From Dehalococcoidia bacterium (GTDB lineage: Bacteria > Chloroflexota > Dehalococcoidia > JACPQF01), in NCBI GenBank assembly GCA_030650265.1, contig JAUSEJ010001010.1, forward strand, positions 1 to 27,849: 27,849 nucleotides of DNA. The letters are read 5' to 3'. The notes beneath the pieces were generated by a model. The model saw nothing but the letters and a program-made list of their open reading frames with translations. It ran no database searches and was not told the origin of the DNA. The translations under genes were made by a program, and so were the position numbers. This document shows, piece by piece, positions 1-6,491 of the stretch (position 1 is its first letter; every line of letters begins with the position of its first letter).

Positions 1-53
1 GCTTGCGACTCTATCGAGTCACACTGAGAGGTTACCGAATAATGTCAGCTGCG

Positions 54-2042
54 CTAGGTTTTCGCCTGGTTACATTCCCTCAGCAACTGGCACAAGCATG
101 ATTTCCGCACAACACGCAAATCATGCGGGGTAATACTATAGGCTTTGATCGCGTTATCGATTTCACCTGCGTCTAGTAGTACGCTGCCCATACTATCGAG
201 TACGTGCGCTTCCATACGCAGATAGCCAGCGTCACGCACCTTGTTCAGTGCTTCGCGCAGAATCTCCAATGCCTCCGCGTACTCACCCTGGCGGTAGCTT
301 ACCATTGCCATATTGTTAAGGGTGGTTGCGGCAAATCCGAGGTCGCCGATCTTCTCCGACAAGGCGAGAGAGCGGCGATAGTACTCGACCGCGGCGGAGA
401 GGTCTGCCTTGGAGTAATGAGCCATGCCAAGGGCGTGAAACAGCTCAGCCATCTGATATGTGTTGCCCAATCCCTCGTATATGACAAAAGAACGTTTCAG
501 TTCAGCGATACTTTCGCCGAATCTGCCTTCAATACCTTGAATGATGCCTATTCCTTTGCGTGCTTCGGCCTCCAGTTCAGAGCCAGACCCGGCGGCCTGC
601 AGTACCGCGCGCAGGTCGTTGACTGCCTCCTGTTGTCTGCCCATCAACCTGAGGACGCTGCTGCGCTTGGCCGTAGCCCTGGCGGCGTTGAAGTTGTCGC
701 CCTCCAGCTTAAACACCCCGATGGCCCGATCGAATAGAGCAAGCGCTTTGTCTAATTCGCCTGTATGATAGAGTACCCGCGCTTGAAATGTCATCAATAG
801 AGGACTTACCTTCATGACCTCTGGCGGGATAACCTGCAGCCATCGTTGCATGGTCTGTAGTCTGCCCGTATTCAGCAGGTCCTCGCCTTCATTGTGAATC
901 AGAGTGATAATGCGGTCATAGAGTTCCGCCGATGCATAGTACTGCACGGCGTTGTCCGCCTCGCCGCAGCGATGGCAAACGGCGCCAGCTTGGAGGCAGA
1001 TCTCATGGTACCTTGCGGGAAACTCTTCCTTGAGTTTGTTGCGCAGGTACTCCGCGAACAGATTGTGGTATTGGTACCAGTCGCTTCCCTCAAGGCGCGT
1101 GATGAACAGGTTCTTGTCCTCGACCGTCTGAAGCAATTCGAGGGTGCCGGTAATGCCCGTGACTTCGGTGCATCGTTCGGCGCTGAACTGGCGCAAAACC
1201 GAGGATTCGAGCAGAAATGTTTGGAGGGACGGAGATTGCTGGTTGAATACTTCGCCGGCAAGATAGTCAAACACAGGGCTTCCGGATTTCCTTGCCCGCG
1301 TTATGGTTTCCAACATGCCATGGCTAAGGCCGTAGGTGCCGAGGACGATCGCCGTAATCCATCCCTCGGAATTCTCGGCCAACTGCCGGGCCATAGGCTC
1401 CGGCAGCAGCATCTTAAAGGCAGTGCGCATGAAGTCCCTGATTTCCTGCACCGTGAAGCGCAAATCGGCAGCGCCAAGGCCGGCGACCAGGCGTCTAGCG
1501 GCGAGACGCGAAAGGGTGATCCTCGGGAGTGTTCGGCTAGAGACAATGATATGGCAATTGGCAGGTAGATAGTAAAGGATGAGGTCAAGCGCCTCGTTTA
1601 CCAGAGGACTGTCGTCCACATGGTGGTAGTCGTCAAGAACGATGAAGAAATACTCGGGAATGGCTTCATGCATTTCTGTGACAAGGATACCGACGACGGA
1701 ACTCAGGTCTTTGGCCAAGTCGGTAACTTTTTCCAGGAGGCTGAGTGTCCTCTCGCCGAAGTTCGGATACCGCTGTCGGATACTGGCCACGAGGTACTCG
1801 AGGAAGACCCTGAGATCGATGTCGGCTTCTGATAAACTATACCAGCAAATAGTCGCTTCGGTGCTATGGGCGAAGTCGACCAGGAGGGTGGTCTTGCCGT
1901 ATCCGGCTGGCGCCGAGATCAGGATCAGGCGACACTCCACCTGCTCATGGAGAAAGTCGACAAGGCGCTCCCGATGCAGTGTATCGGCGCGCTCTCGCGG
2001 CACTCGAACACGAGTTAGATAAGGTAAGTCATCCCGTTGCAT
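54..2042 (-). CDS. MalT-like STAND ATPase with TPR repeats (possible regulator), C-terminus apparently truncated
   Basis: The product is about 662 residues from the ATG at 2042; an in-frame TTG two codons upstream is less likely because 'AGG' sits 6 nt before the ATG. Near residues 44-52 is a Walker A (APAGYGKTT) and near 132-142 a Walker B (FFIVLDDYHHV), the signature of MalT/LuxR-type STAND ATPases. From about residue 360 the protein is helical TPR-like repeats. MalT-type regulators usually run 850-1000 residues and end in a LuxR helix-turn-helix, or carry a BTAD domain; neither is visible here. After 'GEIDNAIKAY' the TPR pattern stops and about 27 Cys/Arg-rich residues follow to the stop. 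It may be an ATPase-TPR protein without DNA-binding domain, or a gene broken near its 3' end. The ligand and targets cannot be told. Family call is strong; regulator function is inference. Confidence 0.8.
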   Translation of the reverse strand: MQRDDLPYLTRVRVPRERADTLHRERLVDFLHEQVECRLILISAPAGYGKTTLLVDFAHSTEATICWYSLSEADIDLRVFLEYLVASIRQRYPNFGERTLSLLEKVTDLAKDLSSVVGILVTEMHEAIPEYFFIVLDDYHHVDDSPLVNEALDLILYYLPANCHIIVSSRTLPRITLSRLAARRLVAGLGAADLRFTVQEIRDFMRTAFKMLLPEPMARQLAENSEGWITAIVLGTYGLSHGMLETITRARKSGSPVFDYLAGEVFNQQSPSLQTFLLESSVLRQFSAERCTEVTGITGTLELLQTVEDKNLFITRLEGSDWYQYHNLFAEYLRNKLKEEFPARYHEICLQAGAVCHRCGEADNAVQYYASAELYDRIITLIHNEGEDLLNTGRLQTMQRWLQVIPPEVMKVSPLLMTFQARVLYHTGELDKALALFDRAIGVFKLEGDNFNAARATAKRSSVLRLMGRQQEAVNDLRAVLQAAGSGSELEAEARKGIGIIQGIEGRFGESIAELKRSFVIYEGLGNTYQMAELFHALGMAHYSKADLSAAVEYYRRSLALSEKIGDLGFAATTLNNMAMVSYRQGEYAEALEILREALNKVRDAGYLRMEAHVLDSMGSVLLDAGEIDNAIKAYSITPHDLRVVRKSCLCQLLRECNQAKT
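96..126. repeat. 9-bp perfect inverted repeat in the 3' end of the ATPase gene
   Basis: GCATGATTT at 96-104 and AAATCATGC at 118-126 are perfect reverse complements with a 13-nt loop. They lie in the stretch coding for the atypical C-terminal tail of the ATPase/TPR gene. No T-run follows on the minus strand, so it is not an obvious terminator. Confidence 0.5.
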
Positions 2043-2109
2043 ATCCAACCTGCGATGGTCTAGTTAATCTGGAACCACGCTGATAGCAATTCCGAGCGAA
2101 GCCGTCAGC

Positions 2110-2118
2110 ATTGTACCA
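2110..2118 (-). promoter_or_regulatory. candidate extended -10 promoter for the ATPase/TPR gene
   Basis: On the minus strand TGG-TACAAT is an extended -10 with five of six consensus bases, about 70 nt upstream of the ATG at 2042. The -35 region at 17 bp spacing (TTACCT) is poor. Prediction from consensus only. Confidence 0.4.
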
Positions 2119-2345
2119 TAGGAGCAGCCAGAAGGTAATAGGAATAAAGTACTGGCTCTGACTGAGGAACGTGCCCGCCCTCGAATGTCTCTGCCAGCGG
2201 AAGACAGACGTGATTCGAGCCATTTTGGCCGATTGGGGTAGAAGTTTAGGGGGCAAGGGAGGCTTTCTGTCCCGACACAAGCAAGGGCGAGAGCCGTACG
2301 CCCCTACGGTGGATTCCGGCGGCAACGTCGCCTGGCCATCAAGGC
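2119..2345. other. intergenic region between the ATPase gene and cooS, no gene seen
   Basis: No convincing coding sequence is present. Minus-strand frames are open over part of it but show no recognisable protein family and no ribosome binding site. The 2240-2320 part (T-poor, with a GCGAGAGCCGTACGCCCC segment) looks more like a dispersed non-coding repeat than a gene, but one copy in one window cannot prove this. Confidence 0.4.
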
Positions 2346-2380
2346 AAAAAAGGGGCCGGTCCTAGTCTTGGACCGACCCC
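2346..2380 (-). terminator. intrinsic terminator of cooS
   Basis: Read on the minus strand, an 11-bp GC-rich stem (arms 2370-2380 and 2352-2362, one C/A mismatch, 7-nt loop) is followed at once by six T residues (A-run at 2346-2351 on plus). It lies 29 nt past the cooS stop, the normal place for a Rho-independent terminator. Confidence 0.9.
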
Positions 2381-2408
2381 CTGATTATCTTAGCTGATGT
2401 TGAACTGA

Positions 2409-4355
2409 CTAGGCTTTCTCTTTTAACTCCTGAAGCATTCGGGCATCACCGCTTTGACCATAGCGGTCGGGCCTGTACTCCTCGAGCTTGAGGGCACGGC
2501 GTTTCTTGTCGATATGGGCAAGTGTCTTCTCGACAATCTTGACCAGGTCCGGCTCGAATTCGAGTTTGCCGCCTAGCTTCTCTTCCCAACCGGTGCTGAT
2601 CAACTGCTCGATTTGCTTGCTTCCAGCCACCGGTGAGCCGACGCCGAAGATAACATAGGCGCCAGAGGCCACGAAATAGGCGCCAATGGCGAGAGCCTTC
2701 TCGTGCATCCATTCCGGAGCAATGCCGACCGCTGGCAGGTCGTCAATGTCCTCGCCGAGACCGCCCTCCTCGGCCATCTGGGTGAGCACGGTGAGAATGC
2801 GGGTGTTGTCCACACACGAGCCAAGATGGAGTACCGGCGGAATACCAACGGCCTCGCAGACCTCCCTCAGGCCTGGTCCGGCAAATTCCATCGCTTCTGG
2901 AGTAAGCAGGCCGTATTTGGCATTGGCATGAGCGCCGCAGCCGGTCTGGACGACGAGCACATCATTCTTAATAAGCTCGCGCACTATATATGAGTGTCCC
3001 TCATCCTGAACGCAGCGGAAGTTGTTGCAGCCGACCACGCCGACTGCGCCCCGGATGCGTCCAGACATAATTGCATCGTTGAGCGGGCGGAAGGAACCGC
3101 GATAGGTGCCGCCCAGTGCGTAGTTAATATACTCGTGGGAGAATCCACCGATGAGCTCGCTTTGGATATCGGGAATGGCAACCGCTTTGCGGTTGGGGTA
3201 GTTGTCGATCGCCGTTCGAACGATAAGTCTGGCGCTGGTAAGGGCATGATGCTCGTCGAACTGGATATGGGTGGCACCGGTGATCTTGGCCTTCGGCGAA
3301 GTGGTGATCAGCTTGGTGTGGTAGCGTTTCGACAGTGAGGACAGAGCTTCCATAATGCACTGAACGTCTACGACCATGGCATCAACAGCACCGGTGATGA
3401 TCGCCAGTTCCTGGCTACTGAAATTCCCGGCGGACGGGATGCCGTGTCGCATAAGGATCTCGTTGGCTGTGCAGCACATGCCCGCCAGATTGATGCCTTT
3501 GGCGCCCTTCGATTTGGCATATTCGATAGACTCCGGTTCGCTGGCCGCAACCACGATCATCTCAGACAGTAGGGGTTCGTGGCCGTGAACGATAATGTTG
3601 ACCTCGTCATCCTTGAGGACGCCCAAGTTGGAATTCGCCTGAATAGGACTGGGCGTGCCGAAGATGACGTCGCTGATGTCGGTTGCAAGCATGGCGCCAC
3701 CCCAGCCATCGGTCAGGGAGGTCCGCAGAGCTTGCATAAGGATATGATCCGGATCCTGGTCGGTACCCATTCCTGTGCGATGCAGGGTCTCTACGATCTC
3801 CCGGTCAATACCACGGGGAATCAAGCCAAGTTTTCGCCACAATTCCTGCCGCTTCTTTGTGGCCCGGGAGGCGCAAATAATCTCCCCTGTTTGCTGGCCA
3901 AATTGGGCCAGGGATTTATTGGCTACATCCTCGGCGACTTCTTCCTTGGTTCGTCCGTCGCTCTTGATGCCCATCCAGCCGGCCATCTTTCGCAGCTTTT
4001 TTTCGTCCTTGATGCCGTAGCCTTGAGCCTCGCCCTTAGCGATGGCGAGCAGGGCAAAAGCCAGATCACGGCCATGGTCAGAGTGAGCGGAGGCGCCTGC
4101 GGCTATGCCACGGGCCAGGTTTCTCGCCGTAATAGTGGCGTGAGTGGCGCCGCAGATGCCGACCATGGTTTCGGCATTCTTGCCGACGAATCGACAGGGT
4201 CCCATGTAACAGACCGAGCAACAACTCCCCTCTCTGCCAATCGGACAAGGCTTCATATCGAGTGCCCGGCTAAAAGCTGTGGGGATGTTTTCAGCTTCGG
4301 CCTTCGCCAAAACTTCTAGTGATGCGGGATCAATTGTTGCCTGCTTCGGAGTCAT
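2409..4355 (-). CDS. cooS: Ni-Fe carbon monoxide dehydrogenase catalytic subunit
   Basis: CooS interconverts CO and CO2 with ferredoxin-like partners. The ATG at 4355 is preferred (648 aa) because AAGG lies 6 nt before it; a GTG five codons upstream has no properly spaced site. The N-terminal motif CPIGREGSCCSVCYMGPC plus GICG gives Cys 37, 45, 46, 49, 54 and 68 for the D and B clusters. C-cluster ligands are all visible: His259 (HGHEP), Cys294/295 (GMCC), Cys333 (VQCIM), Cys443 (GCNNF), Cys473 (TGCGA), Cys514 (GSCVD). Lys553 (HEKALAIG) aligns with the acid-base lysine. Spacing closely matches the Carboxydothermus CODH II pattern, so the enzyme should be active. No acetyl-CoA synthase, cooC or cooF gene is adjacent, so its electron partner and physiological role are open. 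It is monocistronic, with its own promoter and terminator. Confidence 0.97.
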   Translation of the reverse strand: MTPKQATIDPASLEVLAKAEAENIPTAFSRALDMKPCPIGREGSCCSVCYMGPCRFVGKNAETMVGICGATHATITARNLARGIAAGASAHSDHGRDLAFALLAIAKGEAQGYGIKDEKKLRKMAGWMGIKSDGRTKEEVAEDVANKSLAQFGQQTGEIICASRATKKRQELWRKLGLIPRGIDREIVETLHRTGMGTDQDPDHILMQALRTSLTDGWGGAMLATDISDVIFGTPSPIQANSNLGVLKDDEVNIIVHGHEPLLSEMIVVAASEPESIEYAKSKGAKGINLAGMCCTANEILMRHGIPSAGNFSSQELAIITGAVDAMVVDVQCIMEALSSLSKRYHTKLITTSPKAKITGATHIQFDEHHALTSARLIVRTAIDNYPNRKAVAIPDIQSELIGGFSHEYINYALGGTYRGSFRPLNDAIMSGRIRGAVGVVGCNNFRCVQDEGHSYIVRELIKNDVLVVQTGCGAHANAKYGLLTPEAMEFAGPGLREVCEAVGIPPVLHLGSCVDNTRILTVLTQMAEEGGLGEDIDDLPAVGIAPEWMHEKALAIGAYFVASGAYVIFGVGSPVAGSKQIEQLISTGWEEKLGGKLEFEPDLVKIVEKTLAHIDKKRRALKLEEYRPDRYGQSGDARMLQELKEKA

Positions 4356-4414
4356 TATATGCCTTTGCACCTTTCTTGAATAGTGATGTTAGTGGACGTC
4401 AATCCACGCACTGG

Positions 4415-4428
4415 TATGTTAACATACG
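4415..4428. promoter_or_regulatory. perfect 14-bp palindrome over the cooS -10, candidate operator
   Basis: GTATGTTAACATAC is a perfect palindrome and fully covers the predicted cooS -10 hexamer. A protein bound here would block RNA polymerase, so it reads as a repressor site. It does not match the CooA, FNR or CRP half-site patterns I know, so no regulator is proposed. Confidence 0.55.
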
Positions 4429-4444
4429 CCAGATTCTTTGTCAA
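4416..4444 (-). promoter_or_regulatory. cooS promoter (TTGACA-17-TAACAT)
   Basis: On the minus strand a perfect -35 TTGACA (4444-4439) is followed by a 17-bp spacer and a -10 TAACAT (4421-4416, four of six consensus bases). The predicted start is near 4409, giving a leader of about 54 nt before the cooS ATG. The leader contains a short inverted repeat, GTGGA...TCCAC, at 4392-4407. Confidence 0.75.
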
Positions 4445-4506
4445 AGTGTGGCGGCCCATTCAACCCTTGGATTTATCGAGTATTTCAAATATGGTGGATA
4501 AGTCTA

Positions 4507-4535
4507 TTGAAAACAGGGGAGTCTTATGGTAAGAT
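4507..4535 (+). promoter_or_regulatory. mraZ / dcw promoter (TTGAAA-17-TAAGAT)
   Basis: -35 TTGAAA at 4507-4512, 17-bp spacer, -10 TAAGAT at 4530-4535. The predicted start is near 4542, directly before the AGTGGG repeats and about 64 nt before the mraZ ATG. Position relative to the repeats agrees with known MraZ-controlled promoters. Confidence 0.65.
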
Positions 4536-4544
4536 AGAACGGTT

Positions 4545-4571
4545 AGTGGGGCTAAGTGGGTGGAAGTGGAG
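4545..4571 (+). promoter_or_regulatory. MraZ operator: three direct repeats at 10-bp period
   Basis: AGTGGGG (4545), AGTGGGT (4555) and AGTGGAG (4565) recur exactly every 10 bp between the predicted promoter and mraZ. MraZ proteins of E. coli and Mycoplasma are known to bind TGGG / AAGTGG-type direct repeats with this helical spacing and to repress their own operon. Autoregulation here is therefore a well-based inference. Confidence 0.85.
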
Positions 4572-4605
4572 TGTGGTCAGGATATTTGGAGCGCAGGTAG
4601 TCTAG

Positions 4606-5034
4606 ATGTTTCTTGGTGAGTATGCTTATGTCATCGACCAAAAGGGACGATTGGCCATTCCTCCCAGATTTCGGGAGGCCTTCCGTGATGGCCTTGTCCT
4701 GGCCCGTGGTTTTGACAAGTGCATTCTAATCTATCCGATGGCAGAATGGAAGGAAATGGCCCAAAGTAGAGCTAGCCTGCCCCCTACCCGCAGCAGTGTC
4801 CGACGCGCCAACCGCTATACTTTTTCCGGCGCCTTCGATCTTGAATTGGACAAGCAGGGCAGAGTACTCGTGCCTTCAGCCCTGCGCGATTATAGTGAGA
4901 TTAGGGCCGAGGTGGTTGTGCTCGGCCTCTATAACTACCTTGAAATCTGGGCAAGGGAAACTTGGGAGAACGAGAAGTCTCAGATGAGCGCGGCAAGCTG
5001 GCAGATCGGGGAAAGCGTTGAATACAGGGAATGA
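4606..5034 (+). CDS. mraZ: MraZ transcriptional regulator of the dcw cluster
   Basis: The product has 142 aa, the usual MraZ length. It has two tandem SpoVT/AbrB-like halves, each with a D-x-K/Q-GR turn: 'DQKGRLAIPPRFR' near residues 11-23 and 'DKQGRVLVPSALR' near 81-93. MraZ forms ring oligomers and binds direct repeats upstream of its own gene; three matching repeats lie 35-61 nt before this ATG. It is the first gene of the cluster, and its stop overlaps the rsmH start by 4 nt (ATGA), so the two are translationally coupled. The C-terminal residues after about 120 are variable in the family. Identification is secure; the repressor role rests on the family and on the operator seen here. Confidence 0.97.
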   Translation: MFLGEYAYVIDQKGRLAIPPRFREAFRDGLVLARGFDKCILIYPMAEWKEMAQSRASLPPTRSSVRRANRYTFSGAFDLELDKQGRVLVPSALRDYSEIRAEVVVLGLYNYLEIWARETWENEKSQMSAASWQIGESVEYRE

Positions 5035-5966
5035 CGGACAGGCCGCATCTCGATCATATCACCGTGTTGCTCGCGGAGGCTATCCGCTATCTTAACATCA
5101 AGTCAGGTGGCTCTTATATAGATTGCACCCTCGGCGGTGGAGGGCACGCAAAGGCGATTCTCGAAAACTCGACGCCTGATGGCAGGCTACTAGGTTTTGA
5201 CGCCGATCCGGTCGCCATCGCGTCTACGTTTGGCCGGCTGAAGGAATTCGGTCGAAGGGCAGTCATGGTCAATGAGAACTTCTGCAAATTGCAAAAAGTG
5301 GCCGAGGAGCAGAGTTACTGTCCGGCGGATGGCATAGTTTTCGATCTGGGGCTGTCGACACTGCAGCTCGATACTCCGGAACGAGGGTTTAGCTTTCAAG
5401 CCGATGCTCCCCTCGATATGAGGTTCAGCCCCCGGCAGACGTTGACGGCGGCCGATATTGTGAATGCGATTTCGGAGTACGAGCTGGCAGACTTGATCTT
5501 TCGTAATGGCGACGAGCCGTCAAGCAGACGGATCGCCCGGTATATCGTTCAGAATCGTCCGCTTCTGACCACTTTCCAGCTTGCCGCTGTGGTCATGAGG
5601 GCCGTTGGCGGCAGGCGAGGAAAGATTCATCCGGCGACTAAAACTTTTCAGGCCCTGCGAATCGCGGTAAACGAGGAGATGGACAGTCTCCACTCAGCCC
5701 TGGCGCAGTCGGTTCAAGTTCTGGCGCCCTACGGCCGTCTGGTGGTGATAAGCTTCCACTCGCTGGAGGATAGGATTGTCAAGGACTTTATGCGACAGGA
5801 GGCAAAGGGTTGCCTCTGTCCACCCAGGCTGCCGCAGTGTGTATGCGGACGGCAGCCCACGGTGCGACTCATAACCAGGAAAGTTGTAACGCCATCGTCG
5901 GCCGAAGTTGATCGGAATCCTCGCAGTCGAAGCGCCAAGCTGCGGGCCTGTGAGAAACTAGCGTAG
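5031..5966 (+). CDS. rsmH: 16S rRNA (cytosine-1402-N4)-methyltransferase
   Basis: RsmH (MraW) methylates N4 of C1402 in the 16S rRNA decoding centre using S-adenosylmethionine. The 311-aa length is normal. Visible family motifs are the SAM-binding 'DCTLGGGGHAKAIL' near residue 31, 'DADPVA' near 57, 'DLGLSTLQLD..RGFSF' near 106-122, 'PLDMRF', 'TFQALRIAVNEE' and 'VISFHSLEDRIVKDF' near 240. The Cys-rich segment near 260-275 (CLCPPRLPQCVCG) is usual for the family. Its ATG overlaps the mraZ stop by 4 nt. In most bacteria mraZ and rsmH travel together and excess of one can offset the other, which fits the coupling here. Confidence 0.98.
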   Translation: MTDRPHLDHITVLLAEAIRYLNIKSGGSYIDCTLGGGGHAKAILENSTPDGRLLGFDADPVAIASTFGRLKEFGRRAVMVNENFCKLQKVAEEQSYCPADGIVFDLGLSTLQLDTPERGFSFQADAPLDMRFSPRQTLTAADIVNAISEYELADLIFRNGDEPSSRRIARYIVQNRPLLTTFQLAAVVMRAVGGRRGKIHPATKTFQALRIAVNEEMDSLHSALAQSVQVLAPYGRLVVISFHSLEDRIVKDFMRQEAKGCLCPPRLPQCVCGRQPTVRLITRKVVTPSSAEVDRNPRSRSAKLRACEKLA

Positions 5967-5983
5967 TGTTCCGGGAGTCGGGA

Positions 5984-6439
5984 ATGTCGTCTAATTTGAT
6001 TTCCGTAGCCAGAGATAAGGGGCAACATCTGCCGAGACGGAGTGCCTTGCCAACCGTCTTGACAGTGGCCATCGCTATAGTCAGCTCGGTGAGCCTTCTC
6101 CTTCTCGTGCAGACCAGTGGCATGACAACTACCGGCTACGACGTGAAACGTCTCGCAATTGAAAAAGTGGACTGGCAGCAGGCGAATTATCAACTGGAAT
6201 CGGAGACAGCCAATCTGCAGTCTCTGAACAGGATCGAAAAGGAAGCGAAGGGCAGGTTGCACATGACCCCGGCGACCGAATATATGTTCGTCAGCATCGC
6301 GGCGGCTCCCAACGTTTCCGGTGAAAGCCTTTCCCCTCCTCTCCGTTCAAAGCTTCCCGGCGTTCGGCAGGAGGACGATGGTTGGTCGCAGCAATTGCTG
6401 GATTGGCTTGGTCTCGCGCTGGGTTTTCGACCAGGATAA
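5984..6439 (+). CDS. ftsL: FtsL-like septum formation protein
   Basis: The assignment rests on architecture and position between rsmH and the class B PBP. A short cytoplasmic N-terminus is followed by one membrane segment (near residues 20-40, 'VLTVAIAIVSSVSLLLL') and a likely coiled-coil helix ('DWQQANYQLESETANLQSL'), then a low-complexity tail. FtsL bridges FtsQ/DivIB and FtsW-FtsI at the septum. Start chosen at ATG 5984 (151 aa) because GGGAG lies 6 nt before it; the in-frame GTG at 5966 overlaps the rsmH stop and lacks a good site. FtsL sequences diverge fast, so homology is hard to see directly; topology and context carry the call. The tail after residue 100 is somewhat long for FtsL. 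Confidence 0.8.
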   Translation: MSSNLISVARDKGQHLPRRSALPTVLTVAIAIVSSVSLLLLVQTSGMTTTGYDVKRLAIEKVDWQQANYQLESETANLQSLNRIEKEAKGRLHMTPATEYMFVSIAAAPNVSGESLSPPLRSKLPGVRQEDDGWSQQLLDWLGLALGFRPG

Positions 6440-6491
6440 AAGCAGTGTATATGACGTAGTCCTACTGAAGGACTGGCCCTGAGGCGCTTGT

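Noticed and set aside
894..1568. 224-aa plus-strand frame opposite the ATPase gene
   Set aside because: It is antisense to a clear STAND ATPase/TPR gene and shows no family pattern of its own.
2029..2325. 98-aa minus-strand open frame between the ATPase gene and cooS
   Set aside because: No ribosome site, no family resemblance, it overlaps the start of the ATPase gene, and its base composition looks like non-coding repeat DNA.
3579..4319. 246-aa plus-strand frame opposite cooS
   Set aside because: Antisense shadow of a highly conserved metalloenzyme; composition follows from cooS codon use.
4392..4407. Riboswitch in the cooS leader
   Set aside because: Only a 5-bp inverted repeat in a leader of about 54 nt; too small for a known riboswitch class.
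6458..6474. 6-bp hairpin AGTCCT/AGGACT in the ftsL-ftsI gap as terminator or repeat copy
   Set aside because: Short stem and no T-run; it resembles the ACTGAAG core of the mraY-murD element only loosely.
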